From positions 2,178,501 through 2,242,500 of the forward strand of contig WAEK01000006.1 of NCBI GenBank assembly GCA_011634665.1: 64,000 nucleotides of DNA. The letters run 5' to 3'. Below, piece after piece: positions 34,327-46,883 of the stretch (position 1 is its first letter; the number at the start of each line of letters is the position of its first letter). Under the pieces are notes generated by a model. The model searched no databases. It saw nothing but the letters and a program-made list of their open reading frames with translations, and was not told where the DNA came from. The stretch is from Mortierella sp. BCC40632. Taxonomy: Eukaryota > Mortierellomycota > Mortierellomycetes > Mortierellales > Mortierellaceae. Position numbers and translations under genes: made by a program.

Positions 34327-37201
34327 ATGGGGGCATTCGGATCTCCTAAATCCAAGAAACCTGCAGCTGCATCAACACAAAGGGCATCCCCAGCTCAGAA
34401 TGCTCCAGTCTCCAGCTTAGGTACCCATGAGACATTGAATCGATGGAGATCAGACCAAATGACAGAGCCTTGCCCTGACTCATGTTTGGTGTGCATGTGT
34501 GTTTGTGTGTGTATTGTGTGCAATAGTGGCGTGTCCCATTTGCTCGAAATCGATTCCAGAATGGTAATGAATTCTTGAAGGCAGAAGCTTGTAGGACATA
34601 AGCACCTTTTCTTTTTCGTTTCTTTTTACCTTGACTTGATAAGAGGACAGTACTCTTGATCCTAATGCACCTCTTTTATTTTTGGCTTTCTAGGTTCGTG
34701 AACAATCACCTTGATAACGAGTGCACCGGGATGGAGAGCGTGGTTGAATCACAGGTAACAGGATCGAGTGGCAAATTGTCTGTCGAACCATAGAAATTGC
34801 ATACCTTGTTGACCCTTACGTCCCTCTCTTTTTTCCTTTTCTTTCCGTCATGGCTTCGTGTTGCCGATAGTCTCAACCTGGAGCAAAGAGAAAGCTCGGC
34901 GATGTTACTGATGATTTTGAGGACATGGAGGGATTGGAGCCACTAGACGACATGAAAGTCAGTCAAAGGACACCAACAAAAGCTCGTTATGACGACAGCC
35001 CAACAGGGAACTCGATCCCGATCGCTCAAAACTCATCTAGTTTGGATCCACAACCAGCATGGCAGTCCAGGAAGGAAAAGACAAATGCAGCTCTTCTCCG
35101 GTCTATGCCTCTTGCCGAAAGAGGTAAAGAGTGTGAAGGAAGCGGAGACACATTTACTTGGATGTCATAACTGTATCAATATGAGAAGGAATCGTGATCC
35201 TCACAGAGTGGTATTGGACTCGTTAACAACTATATCTTTCTAGCGCGACCATCCAGTCTGGACGATTTTATCGGACAACAAGGGCTTGTCGGACCGGGTG
35301 GAATATTACGTGCGCTTGTATTGCAGGATACGGTCCCGTAGGTCCTAAGATTCAACTTTGTCCTCGATACTACTGCAAGGAGCAGTGACCAGACTGAATG
35401 ATCTAGCCCCTAACGAAGATGTGTCTTTGAAAATCTGTCAATAGATCCATCATTCTTTGGGGACCATGTGGAGTAGGAAAGACGACGCTAGCACGGATTA
35501 TTGCTCAAACAACTAAAGCCCAGTTTAAAGAACTGAGTGCAACGACTCATAATGTCGCCGATGTCCGGTACGTTTAAATCATTGTCGTGGACGTTCCAAA
35601 GGACCAACTGCGCGACTATTCATATGAGGTATCAGTGGCTCAAACGATTACCTCCGATCACCTTCCCCTCTTCCATCTTTTTACATGTGGATCTAGGAAA
35701 ACTTTTGAGGACGCAAAGGGTCTGCTCCAACTTACAAGGCAGCGCACGATCGTATTCTTGGATGAAATGTATGCTGGGACACGTAAAGTTGTAATGGATA
35801 GAGCAAGTAACAGTCATTATCAAACTCATGGATTTCTACTGAACCAACAAACATCTGAATACTATTAGCCACCGGTTCACAAAAGCACAGCAGGATGTCT
35901 TTCTTCCTTTTGTAGAAAAGGGAACCATCACACTCATCGGGGCTACAACCGAGAATCCTAGTTTCCGAGTCAACAGTGCACTTTTATCTCGGTGTCGCGT
36001 GTTAACTCTTGAGAAGTTGTCCTTGGAAGACGGGATGGATAGAATGATCAGGAGAGCCGCTCGGATAAAATGGAGAGATATTGTAGACATGGCTAGGGAA
36101 GGGATGACGGCGAAAGAACAGAATACATGGATCTCGACCATTGGTGGTGACGACCAGTCACTGGATGACTGGATTGACGGCATAATAGAATCTGGTGCGA
36201 TCAAATGGCTAATAGACCTTAGTGACGGCGACGGTAAGACCATGCTCAAGTATCCTGAATGATTTTTTTTTTTTACTTCATATGACAACTGAGACTCTGC
36301 CTCTTTTCCTAATCTTTTTTTTTTTTTTTTTTTTTTTTTCCAGGACGATCTGCTATTAACACTCTAGAGATTGCAATCCAGGGCCTGTCGTCCTCTATTT
36401 TTTCTGGACCCTTTACAAATGGGGTTGGAGACAATACAGCTGGAGGTACGGAACAGAAAGGACTTTTGGATCGGCTGCTCTCTGCTAAGCTCACTTCCGA
36501 GACGATCAAATCAGCCTTCCAAAAGACACACTTGCAATATGACCGCCAAGGCGACGAGCATTACAATTTGATCAGTGCTTTGCACAAGTCTGTGCGTGGA
36601 AGGTAAAGGCACCGATCTTTAGAAGTAAATTTGGATCTACTAGTACAATAGAGCCCCGACTTCATGCTAATACTCTCATATCTATGTTTTTATTCTAAAT
36701 TTGTGTAGCGATGCGGATGCTGCACTCTACTGGTTGGGCCGGATGCTAGTTGCAGGAGAAGAGCCACTCTATATTGCTCGCCGAATGATCCGAATGGCGT
36801 CCGAAGATATTGGTATGGGGGATTCGTCCGCTCTACCATTGGCTGTTGCGACATACCAAGCTTGTCAAATGATTGGCATGCCTGAATGTGAGGTGAACCT
36901 AGCGCATTGTGCCGTGTATCTTGCAAAGGCCAAAAAGTCGGTAGATGCTTATCATGCCTACGGGTTAGTGAAGCAGACCGTAGCAGAAGAATATGCGTAC
37001 CCAGTTCCTATCCATCTTCGGAATGCACCTACGACTCTGTTGAAAGACCTTGGGTATGGAGATGGATACAAGTACAACCCAAGCTATCCTGAGGGCACGA
37101 CTGTGGATCAAGAATACCTTCCTCGCGGACTCAAAAAGCGAAAGTTCCTGGGTGAAGTACCCGTGATGAAGCAGGACAAAAGTGGTGAATGGCATATGTA
37201 A
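34327..37201 (+). CDS. MGS1: Mgs1/WRNIP1-type AAA+ ATPase
   Basis: Ten exons: 34327-34420, 34527-34563, 34694-34754, 34871-35123, 35244-35337, 35445-35567, 35697-35768, 35869-36233, 36344-36602 and 36709-37201; 616 residues with all phases consistent. The N-terminal UBZ4 zinc finger (C34, C37, H49, C54) binds ubiquitin in relatives. [17 protein letters not shown] opens the ATPase module. Walker A is GPCGVGKTT (186-194), Walker B FLDEIH (D243-E244), and sensor 1 GATTENPSF. The C-terminal domain has [20 protein letters not shown] and [11 protein letters not shown], diagnostic for the RarA/MgsA/WRNIP1 group. The family acts at stalled replication forks with PCNA and polymerase delta. Intron 8 holds a T run. 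Exon 8 includes a family-specific insert between the sensor and [13 protein letters not shown]. Confidence 0.94.
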
Positions 37202-37468
37202 TAGAATAAAAACAGACTCGAGTCTAGGCCATTGACTCGTTTGAATCGTGCTTCAGGATAAAGTAATACGACTCTCTACATGTTGTTGGAACACAAGATA
37301 GGACCAACTTTTGACTGGTCAGTGCGCCAATTTGCGATGCAAAAAATCCAGTGACGTTTTTTTTTTTTTTTTTTTTTTTTGCGCTGGTGGAGGGACCTTC
37401 GGCAGCCATTTCTAGTACGGCTCCCCTTCCTTTCCATTCCAGCATCGAAGAAAACAACCGCCATCATC

Positions 37469-38520
37469 ATGACTATCACCCTCACCTCCCTGGATAATAT
37501 CGACTTTAAGGTTGACAAGGATGTTGCTGAACGCTCTGTCCTCATCAAGAACATGATTGAGGGTAATTCTCGGATTCGATCCCTGCAAATGTCCCTTTTT
37601 CTTTTTTTTTTTTTTTTTTCTCCTGCCTAGCTTCAAGCAAAAGCATTGCATTGGCGCGAAAGACACGTTCTTAGTTTTACATGCCGCTGCTTTTTTTTTT
37701 TTTTTTTTTTTTCACCCACGAAGTCGTATCATTTTGTGGCGTCTGTCAGAGCCTATTTTGACATCTTTGCGGCCTATTGTGTGTGCAACAGTGCTGGGCA
37801 CATGCACTCCAAAGATAGGACAGCGTTCAAAAGCAGTGCGTGAGAGAGTGTGTATGTGAGAGAGATAGAGATGATGTCTTGGCATAAATGGTCTAACGGT
37901 TTTATCGACGACTTTGTCGTTAAATCTTATGCGATACTAGATGTCGGAGAGTCAGATGCTCCTATTCCTTTGCCCAATGTCACTAGCGCTGTCCTGAAGA
38001 AGGTAAAGTGGCCTATGCTAGACAATCTAGACAAATACTGCGGCACGCGGATAGAAAACTTTGATTGTGAAAAGAAGCATTGAATCACTCTTTCTCTCGC
38101 TTTTTTTTTTTTTTTTTTTTTTTTCACGCTTGCAACTATCATCCAATCACAGACTCATTGTCTAGTCATTTTTCACACACACACATACACTTCTAGGTGA
38201 TTGAGTACTGCGAGCACCATCGCCACGACCCTATCCCAATCCAGGACGAGAACGACGACCCACGCAAGCGTTCGAACGACATTGAGGAGTGGGACATGAA
38301 GTTTATGCAGGTTGATCAGGAAATGCTCTTTGAGATCATTCTCGCCGCCAACTATCTTGATATCAAGCCCTTGTTGGATGTAGGATGCAAAACCGTTGCC
38401 AACATTATCAAGGGCAAGACCCCAGAAGAGATTCGTCGGGTCTTTAACATTGTCAATGATTTCACACCTGAGGAGGAGGCACAGATTAAGAAGGAGAACG
38501 AGTGGGCAGAGGATCGCTAA
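37469..38520 (+). CDS. SKP1: SKP1, SCF ubiquitin ligase subunit
   Basis: Three exons (37469-37562, 37941-38002, 38197-38520) give 159 residues, the normal SKP1 length. The N-terminal BTB/POZ-like half has [19 protein letters not shown], then [51 protein letters not shown] and the end ENEWAEDR. The last helices form the F-box binding surface. SKP1 links cullin-1 to F-box proteins such as the one at 3867-6287. The final motif has Ala where ENEWCE is usual. Intron 1 (378 bases) contains two long T runs and intron 2 one more. It starts 267 bases after MGS1 on the same strand. Confidence 0.96.
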
Positions 38521-39226
38521 ACGACCTGAATCGACCACGAAAGAAACAAAACCAAAAACCAAAAAAAAATTAAAAAAAGTAGGAAAAAAATGTTGCCCAG
38601 CCTTGCTCACTCACAGACTAGGATGCATCCCGTGCCATCAATGGATGAATAACAACAACAATAACATCAATAACATCAATAACATCAAAAATCACGACCA
38701 GTAAAACAGGGAGTATTCCAGGATTGTTGGATACTCTGAAGCGTATCTTTAAAAAAAAAATTCAATTATTGTATCCCATATACATTGGATGTTTTTTTTT
38801 TTTTTTTCACACTCGTCTCGTCATCTGTGTCTTTTGGCTTATTGTGTTCCCCCCTCCCTTCCTTTCCTTCCGAACGGAATAAAGGCACGTGGCTCTGCTA
38901 ACAACAATGCAGAACATGCAAAAGATGAGATCTAGGATTGGAACGTCAAAGAGAAACACTTGCGCTTTTTTTTTCTTCCTTTTTTTTTTTTTTTTTTTTT
39001 TTAATTGGAAAAAAAAAAAATTGCACTGTCAAAGTGCGTGCGGGAGGAAATTGAAAGAGAAAAGAGAGAGGGGGGGGGGAGGTGGAGAATGTGAGGAGGG
39101 AATTGATAAAAAACAAACAAAACAAAACAATAAGAATGAGGCATGCTATGCTTAGGCGAGGAGGGGGAGGGGGTTATCCAAGAAAGAGGAGAAGAGTGTG
39201 GAGAGTTGGAAGGAGACGGGCAAGCC
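38521..39226. other. convergent 3' region of SKP1 and eIF4E-like gene
   Basis: It includes an A-rich stretch, a short AACATC/AATAAC minisatellite (38648-38690), T runs at about 38790-38807 and 38979-39002, and a purine-rich stretch near 39060-39110. No gene is seen; these are probably the two 3' untranslated regions. Confidence 0.6.
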
Positions 39227-40232
39227 TTATTTCTTAAAATCGTCATGATCCTTGTGCGCTATTAGGATAATAATTTTTTTACACTAGTCAGTTTTCCGGA
39301 GAAGGTGAACAGGTAAAAGAAAAAAAGGGCGATTGGACGACGTTTTACCTTTGTAGAACGGGGACTGGATCTGGACGTCTTTAAGGATCTCGTTGACCTT
39401 TTGCATCACTTTGCCACTATCTCTCTTTGAAGAGTCCATGTTCCAGATTTGGAAGATATCCGAGTTCCAACGAGCCGACACTGACAAGCCAAAGATTTCA
39501 TCACCTATTCCCGATTTTTTTTTTTTTTTTTTTGTTCAAGGAAAAAAAAAAAAAAAAAAGGTGACCATAGATTGTGCAGGTACCAGAGACAGTAAAATAA
39601 AAAAGGTACGAGATGCAGAGTCGTTAGTAACTTTAATCCTCTTTCCGTTCCGCCCGCAGAAGAGAAAATAATAATAATAAAAATACGCCAAGGGTATTCC
39701 CGTTGCAGCCCTTTTATACAGCGGATGGATCCAATAGGAGGAGGGAGGAGGGAGGAGGGCAAAGGGGGAGGGGGAAGGGGCCTCCCCTATTTCTGCCTTT
39801 TCCCGTTTGTCCGATCCAAGAACTAAAGGATGATGTCGCTGGGCTCTTGCTGGGAATCCTGCAGACGCTCATTGGCCGAAAGAAAGAAAGAAAGAAAAAA
39901 AAAAAAAAAACAGAAAAAAAAAAAAAAAAAAATGGCCCTGTGGTGGTGCAAAATGTTTGAACTGGAATGGTGATGACGACGGTGATAATGATGATAAATA
40001 ATAATAGTAATAATTATCGCCGCAGTGCTTGTCTACTTGATCCCCGGGTCAATGCGCAATACGAAGCTTTCACCGCTGTCTCTGAGTTGGCATTATCTCG
40101 CATAGTTTGCTCTCCCGGTTCCCCTTTCCCCTTTCTTTTTTCTTTCTTTTTCATCAGGCTTTTTGTTATGAAGACTCGAGTGTGATCCTGTGCTCCGAGA
40201 AGACCCAAGGTTGATAGGTCGTTGTCCGTCGT

Positions 40233-40297
<65 letters not shown>

Positions 40298-41176
40298 CTT
40301 GCTTTCTTTCTTTCTCTCTCTTTCTCTTCTTTTGCTTACCTTCGCAGATAGAGTCCTCAAACTGCTCGCCGACTAATGCCATCAAGAGCTCGCGCCAGAC
40401 ATGAGCAGTATCACCCTTGGCTGTTCTAAAATTCCAGGCGCCTCCGTGCTCGTTCTTGGGGTCCTCCCACAAGGGCTTCACACCCTTGCGAATGAAATGG
40501 AGCGAGCACCTCTGCGAGAGACGCTCAGGGCCTGTGATGTTGTTGTACACTGACCAGAACGTCTATCAAAGAGAGGAGGCGGGGAGATCGCGCAGTAAAT
40601 CGACAACAAGAGAGTGAGCACGTGGGGTTCTTGGAGGTGGCAATGCTCAGGAGGCTTAAAGGGCTCCTTGGTTCTGTTGACCTTGGCCTTTTTGCCGACT
40701 ACCTCCATTTGCTCGAGTGGAAAAAAGAGAGAGAGAGAGAGAAAGGGTCCCACAAAGAGTATGTGGAAGTCCCATTGAGAGCATCCTACCTGGACAGTGT
40801 TCACATCCGAAATCTCCTTGAGGTTCTCTGTGTACTCTGCAGGAGTGGCATTGGCAACGAATCTATTCAAGGTAATAAAAAAAAAAAAAAAAAAAGGAAA
40901 AAGGTCATCGAGTAAACGAGGATGTTAGGACTCAAAGACCTGGAAAGGACAACTTTGGAGACCCATGCTGGGTCAAGTTTTCAATAACTCAAAGATCCCA
41001 CGTTACCTATCGTGCCAGAACACCCAGCTATGAGTAAGTGGGACAGGGACAGAGACAGCAACAGCTCCGTTCTCTGATCCAGAGAGACCTTTCGACTCTA
41101 CGACGGTAGCTCCTTCGGGGGACGCAGGGGCCATGGCTCCAACACCTTGCTGCTGAAAGACGATTGATGATGGCAT
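39227..41176 (-). CDS. eIF4E-family mRNA cap-binding protein
   Basis: Five minus-strand exons: 41176-41007, 40862-40790, 40562-40340, 39504-39349 and 39258-39227; 217 residues with matching phases. The core reads HSWVFWHDR, TFWSVYNNI (eIF4G/4E-BP face), GVKPLWEDP, GGAWNFR, LLMALVGEQF, GDEIFGLSVS and FQIWNMDSSKRD, ending YKAHKDHDDFKK. Cap-stacking Trp in PLWEDP is present. The other stacking Trp (human W56) is replaced by Tyr in AEYTENL, a feature of class II (4EHP-like) members, while the W43-equivalent is kept. It may therefore be a divergent or regulatory paralogue rather than the main eIF4E. Intron 3 (835 bases) is unusually long and holds a CT microsatellite and T and A runs. Confidence 0.9.
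40236..40303. repeat. (CT)n microsatellite in the long eIF4E intron
   Basis: Almost uninterrupted CT units on the + strand, followed by TTTCT-type repeats, inside intron 3 of the eIF4E-family gene. Confidence 0.9.
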
Positions 41177-41233
41177 TTTTTTTTCTTCTGATTAGGACAA
41201 TTGCACAGGATAGACATGAGATTGCGTGAGGAA

Positions 41234-41332
<99 letters not shown>

Positions 41333-41750
41333 TATATAGATAGATAGATATAGAGAGAGAGATATATATATATATATATAGATATAGATAGAAGGGTGAA
41401 GGGAAGGGGAACCAGGCGAACCAACGGTTAGTTGACAAACGGCGGGGGAGGGGGTGTGGGAGGAGTGGGCATGAGCGAGAGGTCAGCCAGTCAAGTCAGA
41501 GAGTGAGAGTGAGAGAGTGAGAGAGTGAGAAGGACCAAAAGTAGATCAAGCGAGTTACACTTCTCGCTGGGACACGGGCTCTAAGGAATACAGAGAATAG
41601 GGATCGTACCGGGGATGACGAGATGGGGGGATGAGACGGCAGATGGAGATGGAAGACAAAAGGCGAGGTAAGGCGAGATTGGACCGGAGCGCCGAACGAG
41701 GAGGAGAGGTGAGGTGAGGAGCGGAGAGGAGAGGAGAAGGAAGAAGGGAA

Positions 41751-41782
<32 letters not shown>

Positions 41783-42579
41783 AAGAGAAAGAACAAGAAA
41801 AGAGAGAGCGAGAGATTGAGATAGAGAGAGATAGAGAGAGACGGACGGAGAGACAGAGAGAGAGAGAGAACAAGCAATGCAGAGTTGGGCTTCTTGCTCT
41901 TTGCCGTTGCCTGCAAACCAGTCAGACTTTTGTCTGTGCAGAAAAGACCAGTAGCCCGCCAGTGCGTCCCCCCAGGGTTTCCTAACTCCAAAGAGTATAG
42001 TCACCCTTAAGCCACGGTGCTTCGTGCCTGTCCATTGTCCATTTCTCTCCTCTGTCTCTGTCTCTGCTAGGACTGGGCGCAAGGGCCTGCTTCTACTGGG
42101 TGGACAGAGAGAAAAAAAAAAAATTGAGTGATGGCGATTCACAATTACCACCCTGTGCTCACTCACTCTCTCTCTCTTTCTTCTCTCTTTCCACCACTCA
42201 CCCATCGCTCCGGATCCTTCAGCCTCTCAAACGCTCTCCCTGACCACCGACGTATGGTCCACTTGCACTAGCACAACCCCGGCGAGGATCGCTTCATCGA
42301 ACTCTGCCCTCCCGGCCACTCTCTGCCACCACTTAGAGACAACCAACCAGTCAGCCGCCTAGAACAACCGATCCCTTCCATTCTTCCTTTCACTCAAGAA
42401 AAGCCTCTATCGCGCCCATCGACGTTTTTTCTCGGACACTCTTCTAATCTTGGCACCATCTCCTCTACCTGGAACTCTCTTCCAGATCGAACGGATCGGG
42501 CCAAGACAGGAGACATCATTAACTCGTCTGACACCAGCCTGCTCCGCGTGCGCTGCATGGCATTTCCTCTCACTCGCTG
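41177..42579. other. divergent promoter region of eIF4E-like gene and CDC7
   Basis: A (GA)n tract with GATA/TA interruptions runs from about 41230 to 41392, and a second purine-rich region of GAGA and GGAGA words covers about 41500-41870. From about 42150 to 42579 the + strand turns pyrimidine-rich (CTCTC, CACTC), typical of the leaders here. No further gene is recognisable. Confidence 0.6.
41230..41392. repeat. (GA)n / GATA / (TA)n compound repeat
   Basis: A long GA run passes into GATA units and a short TA run, upstream of the eIF4E-family start codon. On the minus strand it is a pyrimidine tract of the gene's leader or promoter. Confidence 0.95.
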
Positions 42580-45500
42580 ATGCCGACCACGCGCTACGGG
42601 CGATCCGCCTCCGCTAACCACCGCTCCGAGGTCCAGACCTCTGCAGCCCAGCTGTTTGACGAGATTTCAGGCTCAAGGGATCCTCAGGAAGCAACTGAGC
42701 CAACAGTGCCTGACCATGACACAGCCGTAGACACCACTAGGCGTGTGGAGTGGATCGAAGAATCGGATCAGCAACGGTGTCTGGTCACTATCCCAATAGT
42801 CAAAAAGAAAAGAGGTCATGAAGATAGCGCCGCAAATGATTCCAAGAGTTCAAAGCATGCGCGTCGTTCTGAGCCTGCACCCACTGTAAGACCAAGGCGT
42901 ACACGCGCCAGCGCTGCTCTGGAGAGACTGGCTCAACATCAACGATCCAAGGAAGAGAATGTATCCGGGAGAGAAGCATCTGAGATGCAAGATGTCACAA
43001 GGGATGAGCACGGTCCAGGAGAGACTGCAGAAAATGAACTGTCAGATACAACACCCGAGTCGAACTCTTTGCGGACGAAATCATCTCCTGACAAACAACA
43101 CTCTCAGTCAACAGGCCAAACTCTACATCAGGTCATCGCCGACGCCAATCTTGATCAAGAAGACTCACACCAAGGCGAAGGAGACGAAGGAGAAGTCGAC
43201 AATATAGTTTCTCAACAAGTAACAGAGGTTTGTCCCATCGAAGATGACGCTCCTCTGGAAGGATATGACGAAGATGTGGATGATGAGGACACATTCATTC
43301 CAGAGTATGTTAAACGGGAAATGCAAGAGTTTGAAGAAGGATTCAACGGTCTACAGAACAAGTTTAGGCTTCTAGACAAGATTGGAGAAGGTTTGCAATG
43401 CCCTGTCTTTTTGTTTCGTCTGATGTAAGGGCCTCCTTCCGTCCTTGATACACTATGAAAAAACTGAGTCTCCTTTTATTTATTTATTTTATTTTATTTT
43501 TTGGGCAAAACAGGAACCTTTAGCTCTGTTTACAAGGCTGTGGACTTGGAGTATGATCAGTACGACAACTCTAATTGGGACTATGAACTTGACGAAGAGA
43601 ATGTGAATGGAGATGGCAGCAATGAAGCATCGACGCCGTTAAAGCCAACTTTACCAGAAGGAGGAAAGGTTGTGGCGATCAAGAGGATTAATGTAACAAG
43701 TAGTCCATCGCGTATTGAAAATGAGATTGCTGTTTTGCGAGAACTAAGGTAGAGTCGCAACATGGATCGACATTGTTATTCCTGGGAATCTAGCATAATG
43801 GAAGCCGTCTTGACATACCTTTTTTCTTTTTTTGACCGTGTCTTTGCCTCGTGTTATATGAGTAGTGGACATAAGAATGTCGTGCCCTTAATTACTGCAT
43901 TCCGATTCAAGGATCAAGTTATTGTGGTTCTTCCCTATTTTGAACATACTGATTTCCGGGTATGTGTCTTTTTTTTTTTACTGCAGCTCGAGATCTCGTC
44001 CCACAAAGATTATACAAACTCACAAAGATTACACTGACCCCATGTTCTGATAGGAATATTTTCGAAACTTGCCAATGACGGATATTCGTTTTTATTTGAG
44101 GGCACTTCTAGGCGGTCTAGCCCATGTCCACTCACACCAAATCATTCATCGAGATATCAAGCCTACTAATTTCCTGTACAGTGTTGAGAGGAAAACAGGC
44201 ATCTTGGTGGACTTTGGTCTGGCACATCGACAACTAGAACTGGAATATCGACCTATCCCACACACAGTATCTAGGCCATCCAGCAAACGCAGTGTACCCT
44301 CTAGTTCCACTGCTCCACCCTCCACATCGTCATACACTCCTCCCAAACCGTCGGGAGTAACCAATGATAAGGAGAATGCTGCCCCTTCTGCTCCGCGACC
44401 GACTACTACGGCCTCATCAAGTCGAGTTACAGTTTCGACAGCATTGGCCCAGCCTGCAGCTTCCGGTGAAGCCTCTACGCGTCACGGATCAAAAGCAAAT
44501 GAAAGTCAAGGGAGGCCTCATGGTATTGCCCAAAATATGGCAAGGGCAAAAGCGGGTACCATTCAGGGACAAGGAGCTATTAGCTATGGACAACCCACTA
44601 TCTCATCCTCTCAGACACCAGGACCTGTCAACTATGCAAGGCCAAGGACTATACCAGGTGGCGCTTTGAGTGGTGCCGCAAATCTCCATCCTCCAGCCTA
44701 TATGGGACAACGTGAGCCTGGATTCAACAGAAAAGATCTTAGGCAAGTGGGAACTGAAGACTCGTCGTGTTTGAACACTCTGCATATTTTTTGAAGTAGG
44801 AAGGTCCTCATGCTTTATCAACTTTTTGCTTTTAGGCCTGTCATCAAAGTCAATCGTTCTGGAACAAGAGGCTTCCGTGCGCCAGAAATTTTGTTTAAAC
44901 ATATCCATCAAACTGTGGGTATGAAGAGTCCAACACTACTGAACATCTACTCTAATTTTTCTGGTTGAATTAGACCACGCTTCCTTTTTTTTTTTTTTTT
45001 TTTTTTGCAATGCTGAGCTGTTTTTTTTTTTTTTTTTTTTTTTTCTTATCCATGCTTATTATGACTCTTTAGCACTGGATGTCTGGGCAGTTGGCGTGAT
45101 TATGTTATCATTCCTGACGGGAAGGTTCCCCTTCTTCAATGCTAATGACGATGTTGAGGCTCTTCTTGAACTTGCTGTCCTTTACGGGACAGACGAAATG
45201 AAGACTACCGCAACGGCATTCAGTAAGTCGTAGACCTGTGCCTCAGGAGTGGACACCCGTCAAGATCGCGACTAGAATGATGATGCAGTTCTTTCTTACT
45301 TCGTGTCTGACATGGAGACTATGTTTGAATTTAGATCGTAGTTTTGTCTCGAATGTGCCATCCCTCAAACCTCATGCCATCTCGCTTGCCAGGATATGTC
45401 GATATCTACATCCTACTCGATTTGGGTATCCTGAAAGCCAACACCCACCAAAGTCAAGATCGTCTCATCGCCAAGCAGAATGTTTGAGGCCTGTTTCTGA

Positions 45501-45891
45501 ATCCCAGGCTTCATCCTCTAGAACAGTCTCGCGGCCCCAGCTACCTCCTGTACTCGAAAGTTCTCAAAAGTCTCTTGCAAAACCTGCCGGCAGAAGCATT
45601 ACCGTAGAAAGGAGTCATCATCTTCGAGATCGCCCTGATCGATTAACCCCGATCCACGGCGCGTCGGGATCAACCCAAAGTTCAAGTAGCCATCCTTCAA
45701 GCAAACTGGCGGCAGCACTAGAGAAACCACGAAAGTCCCGGCCCTCTGAAGGCTCTATAACCGATATCACTGGCTGGGATAGCCAAGAAGACCTTTTGAT
45801 GGCATGCGAGCTAACTGACCTGCTTTTAAAACTCGATCCCAAGAAGAGGATCACAGCAGAGGAAGCTCTGAAGCACCCCTTCCTTGCGTAG
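42580..45891 (+). CDS. CDC7: CDC7-like (DDK) protein kinase
   Basis: Seven exons: 42580-43390, 43514-43748, 43866-43959, 44054-44742, 44836-44918, 45073-45222 and 45335-45891; 872 residues. About 255 disordered, charged N-terminal residues precede the kinase domain: GEGTFSSVYKA (from G269), VAIKR (K327), HRDIKPTN (D414) and DFGLAH (D433). GTRGFRAPEILFKHIHQTV and LDVWAVGVIMLSF carry the APE and subdomain IX motifs. Large Ser/Pro-rich inserts after DFG (about 180 residues) and before the last helices (ITDITGWDSQEDL, then LDPKKRITAEEALKHPF) are the CDC7 hallmark kinase inserts. CDC7 with its Dbf4 partner phosphorylates MCM helicase to fire origins. Intron 4 is GC-AG with the classic AG|GCAAGT donor. 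Intron 5 holds two T runs. Confidence 0.92.
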
Positions 45892-46254
45892 GGGAGCTCC
45901 ATGATATTGACTACATACTGTACTCTATGTAATACCGTGCGCCCATACTTCTCCGTTGCTGCTGCCGCTGCTGTTGCTGTTGCTGTTGCTGCATTCTACC
46001 TGTCGTAACACAGTCTGCGGGGGCGACAATCCAGCATGTGTGTGTATAATTACCATCTGTCCACGCGCTGTTTTGCTTTTGGTATAGCTTGATAGAATTA
46101 ACCTCTGTGGAGAAGAAGAGTGGAATGCCTCGACTCAGTGCTTTCATTCCCTTTCATAATTGTACATTAAAAGATCGTGTCCTGCCTCGAGAGAAATGGC
46201 TTGTTGTTATCCAATACCCATGTTCTTAATCTGTCACTCGCCACTGAGGGGTGG

Positions 46255-46288
<34 letters not shown>

Positions 46289-46883
46289 CTAGGGGAAGGA
46301 GGAGGAGGAGAGTTGTCTTTGCACATTCTCATTTTCATCCCTGAAGGACAGGACAGGTGGGCCGAGATAAACAGATTCGATCCAGACGCACCGTGCTGCA
46401 GTAGATACCCTTCCATCCTATGCGACTAGTCTTCCTCTGGCTCATCCCTCGCCCCTCGCCCCTCTTCTTTCTTCTACTTCCGCCCCTTTATTTCTTTTTT
46501 TCTTTTTCTTTTTCTTTTTCTTTTTCTTTTTTTTTCGTTTCTCGCCTTTGGCGCTCACCTCGTCATCCTCCGAAGGGGACACCAAGATCCAATCCTATAT
46601 CCACAACTCTCCCAACAACATCTAGCCTTCCTTCTCTCACGCCTTTTTTTTTTTTTGTCTCTTTCCACTCTTTTCTCTCCACTCTCTTCTCTCTCCTCTC
46701 CTCTCCTCTCCTCTCTTTTTCTCTCTCCCTCTCTTTTTCTCTTCTTTTTGCGCAGGAACTTTTTTTTTCATTCTCGTTCTCACTCCTACCCCTCTGTCCG
46801 CTCTTCAGTTCATCCCAGGACTACGGACTACTTTCTACTTATCCTCCCTCCTCGCACGACGATAATCGGAGCAAGGTTCTGAG
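45892..46883. other. spacer between CDC7 and the subtilase
   Basis: The first part is the CDC7 3' region with a GCTGTT trinucleotide stretch (about 45958-45992). A short GA microsatellite lies at 46255-46288. About 46430-46860 is a strongly pyrimidine-rich leader (TTTTTC, CTCTC, CCTCT repeats) before the subtilase ATG. Open frames here are low complexity. Confidence 0.6.

Noticed and set aside
35587..35696. Coding frame upstream of [10 protein letters not shown] in MGS1 as exon
   Set aside because: Mgs1 homologues join DVR directly to the FEDAK-like helix; the segment is a phase-consistent intron (35568-35696).
40622..40789. Reading the basic KKAKVNRTKEPFKPP segment as part of the eIF4E protein
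   Set aside because: Family alignment requires NTVQ to join TFWSVYNN directly; this segment falls in intron 2 with valid splice sites at 40789 and 40563.
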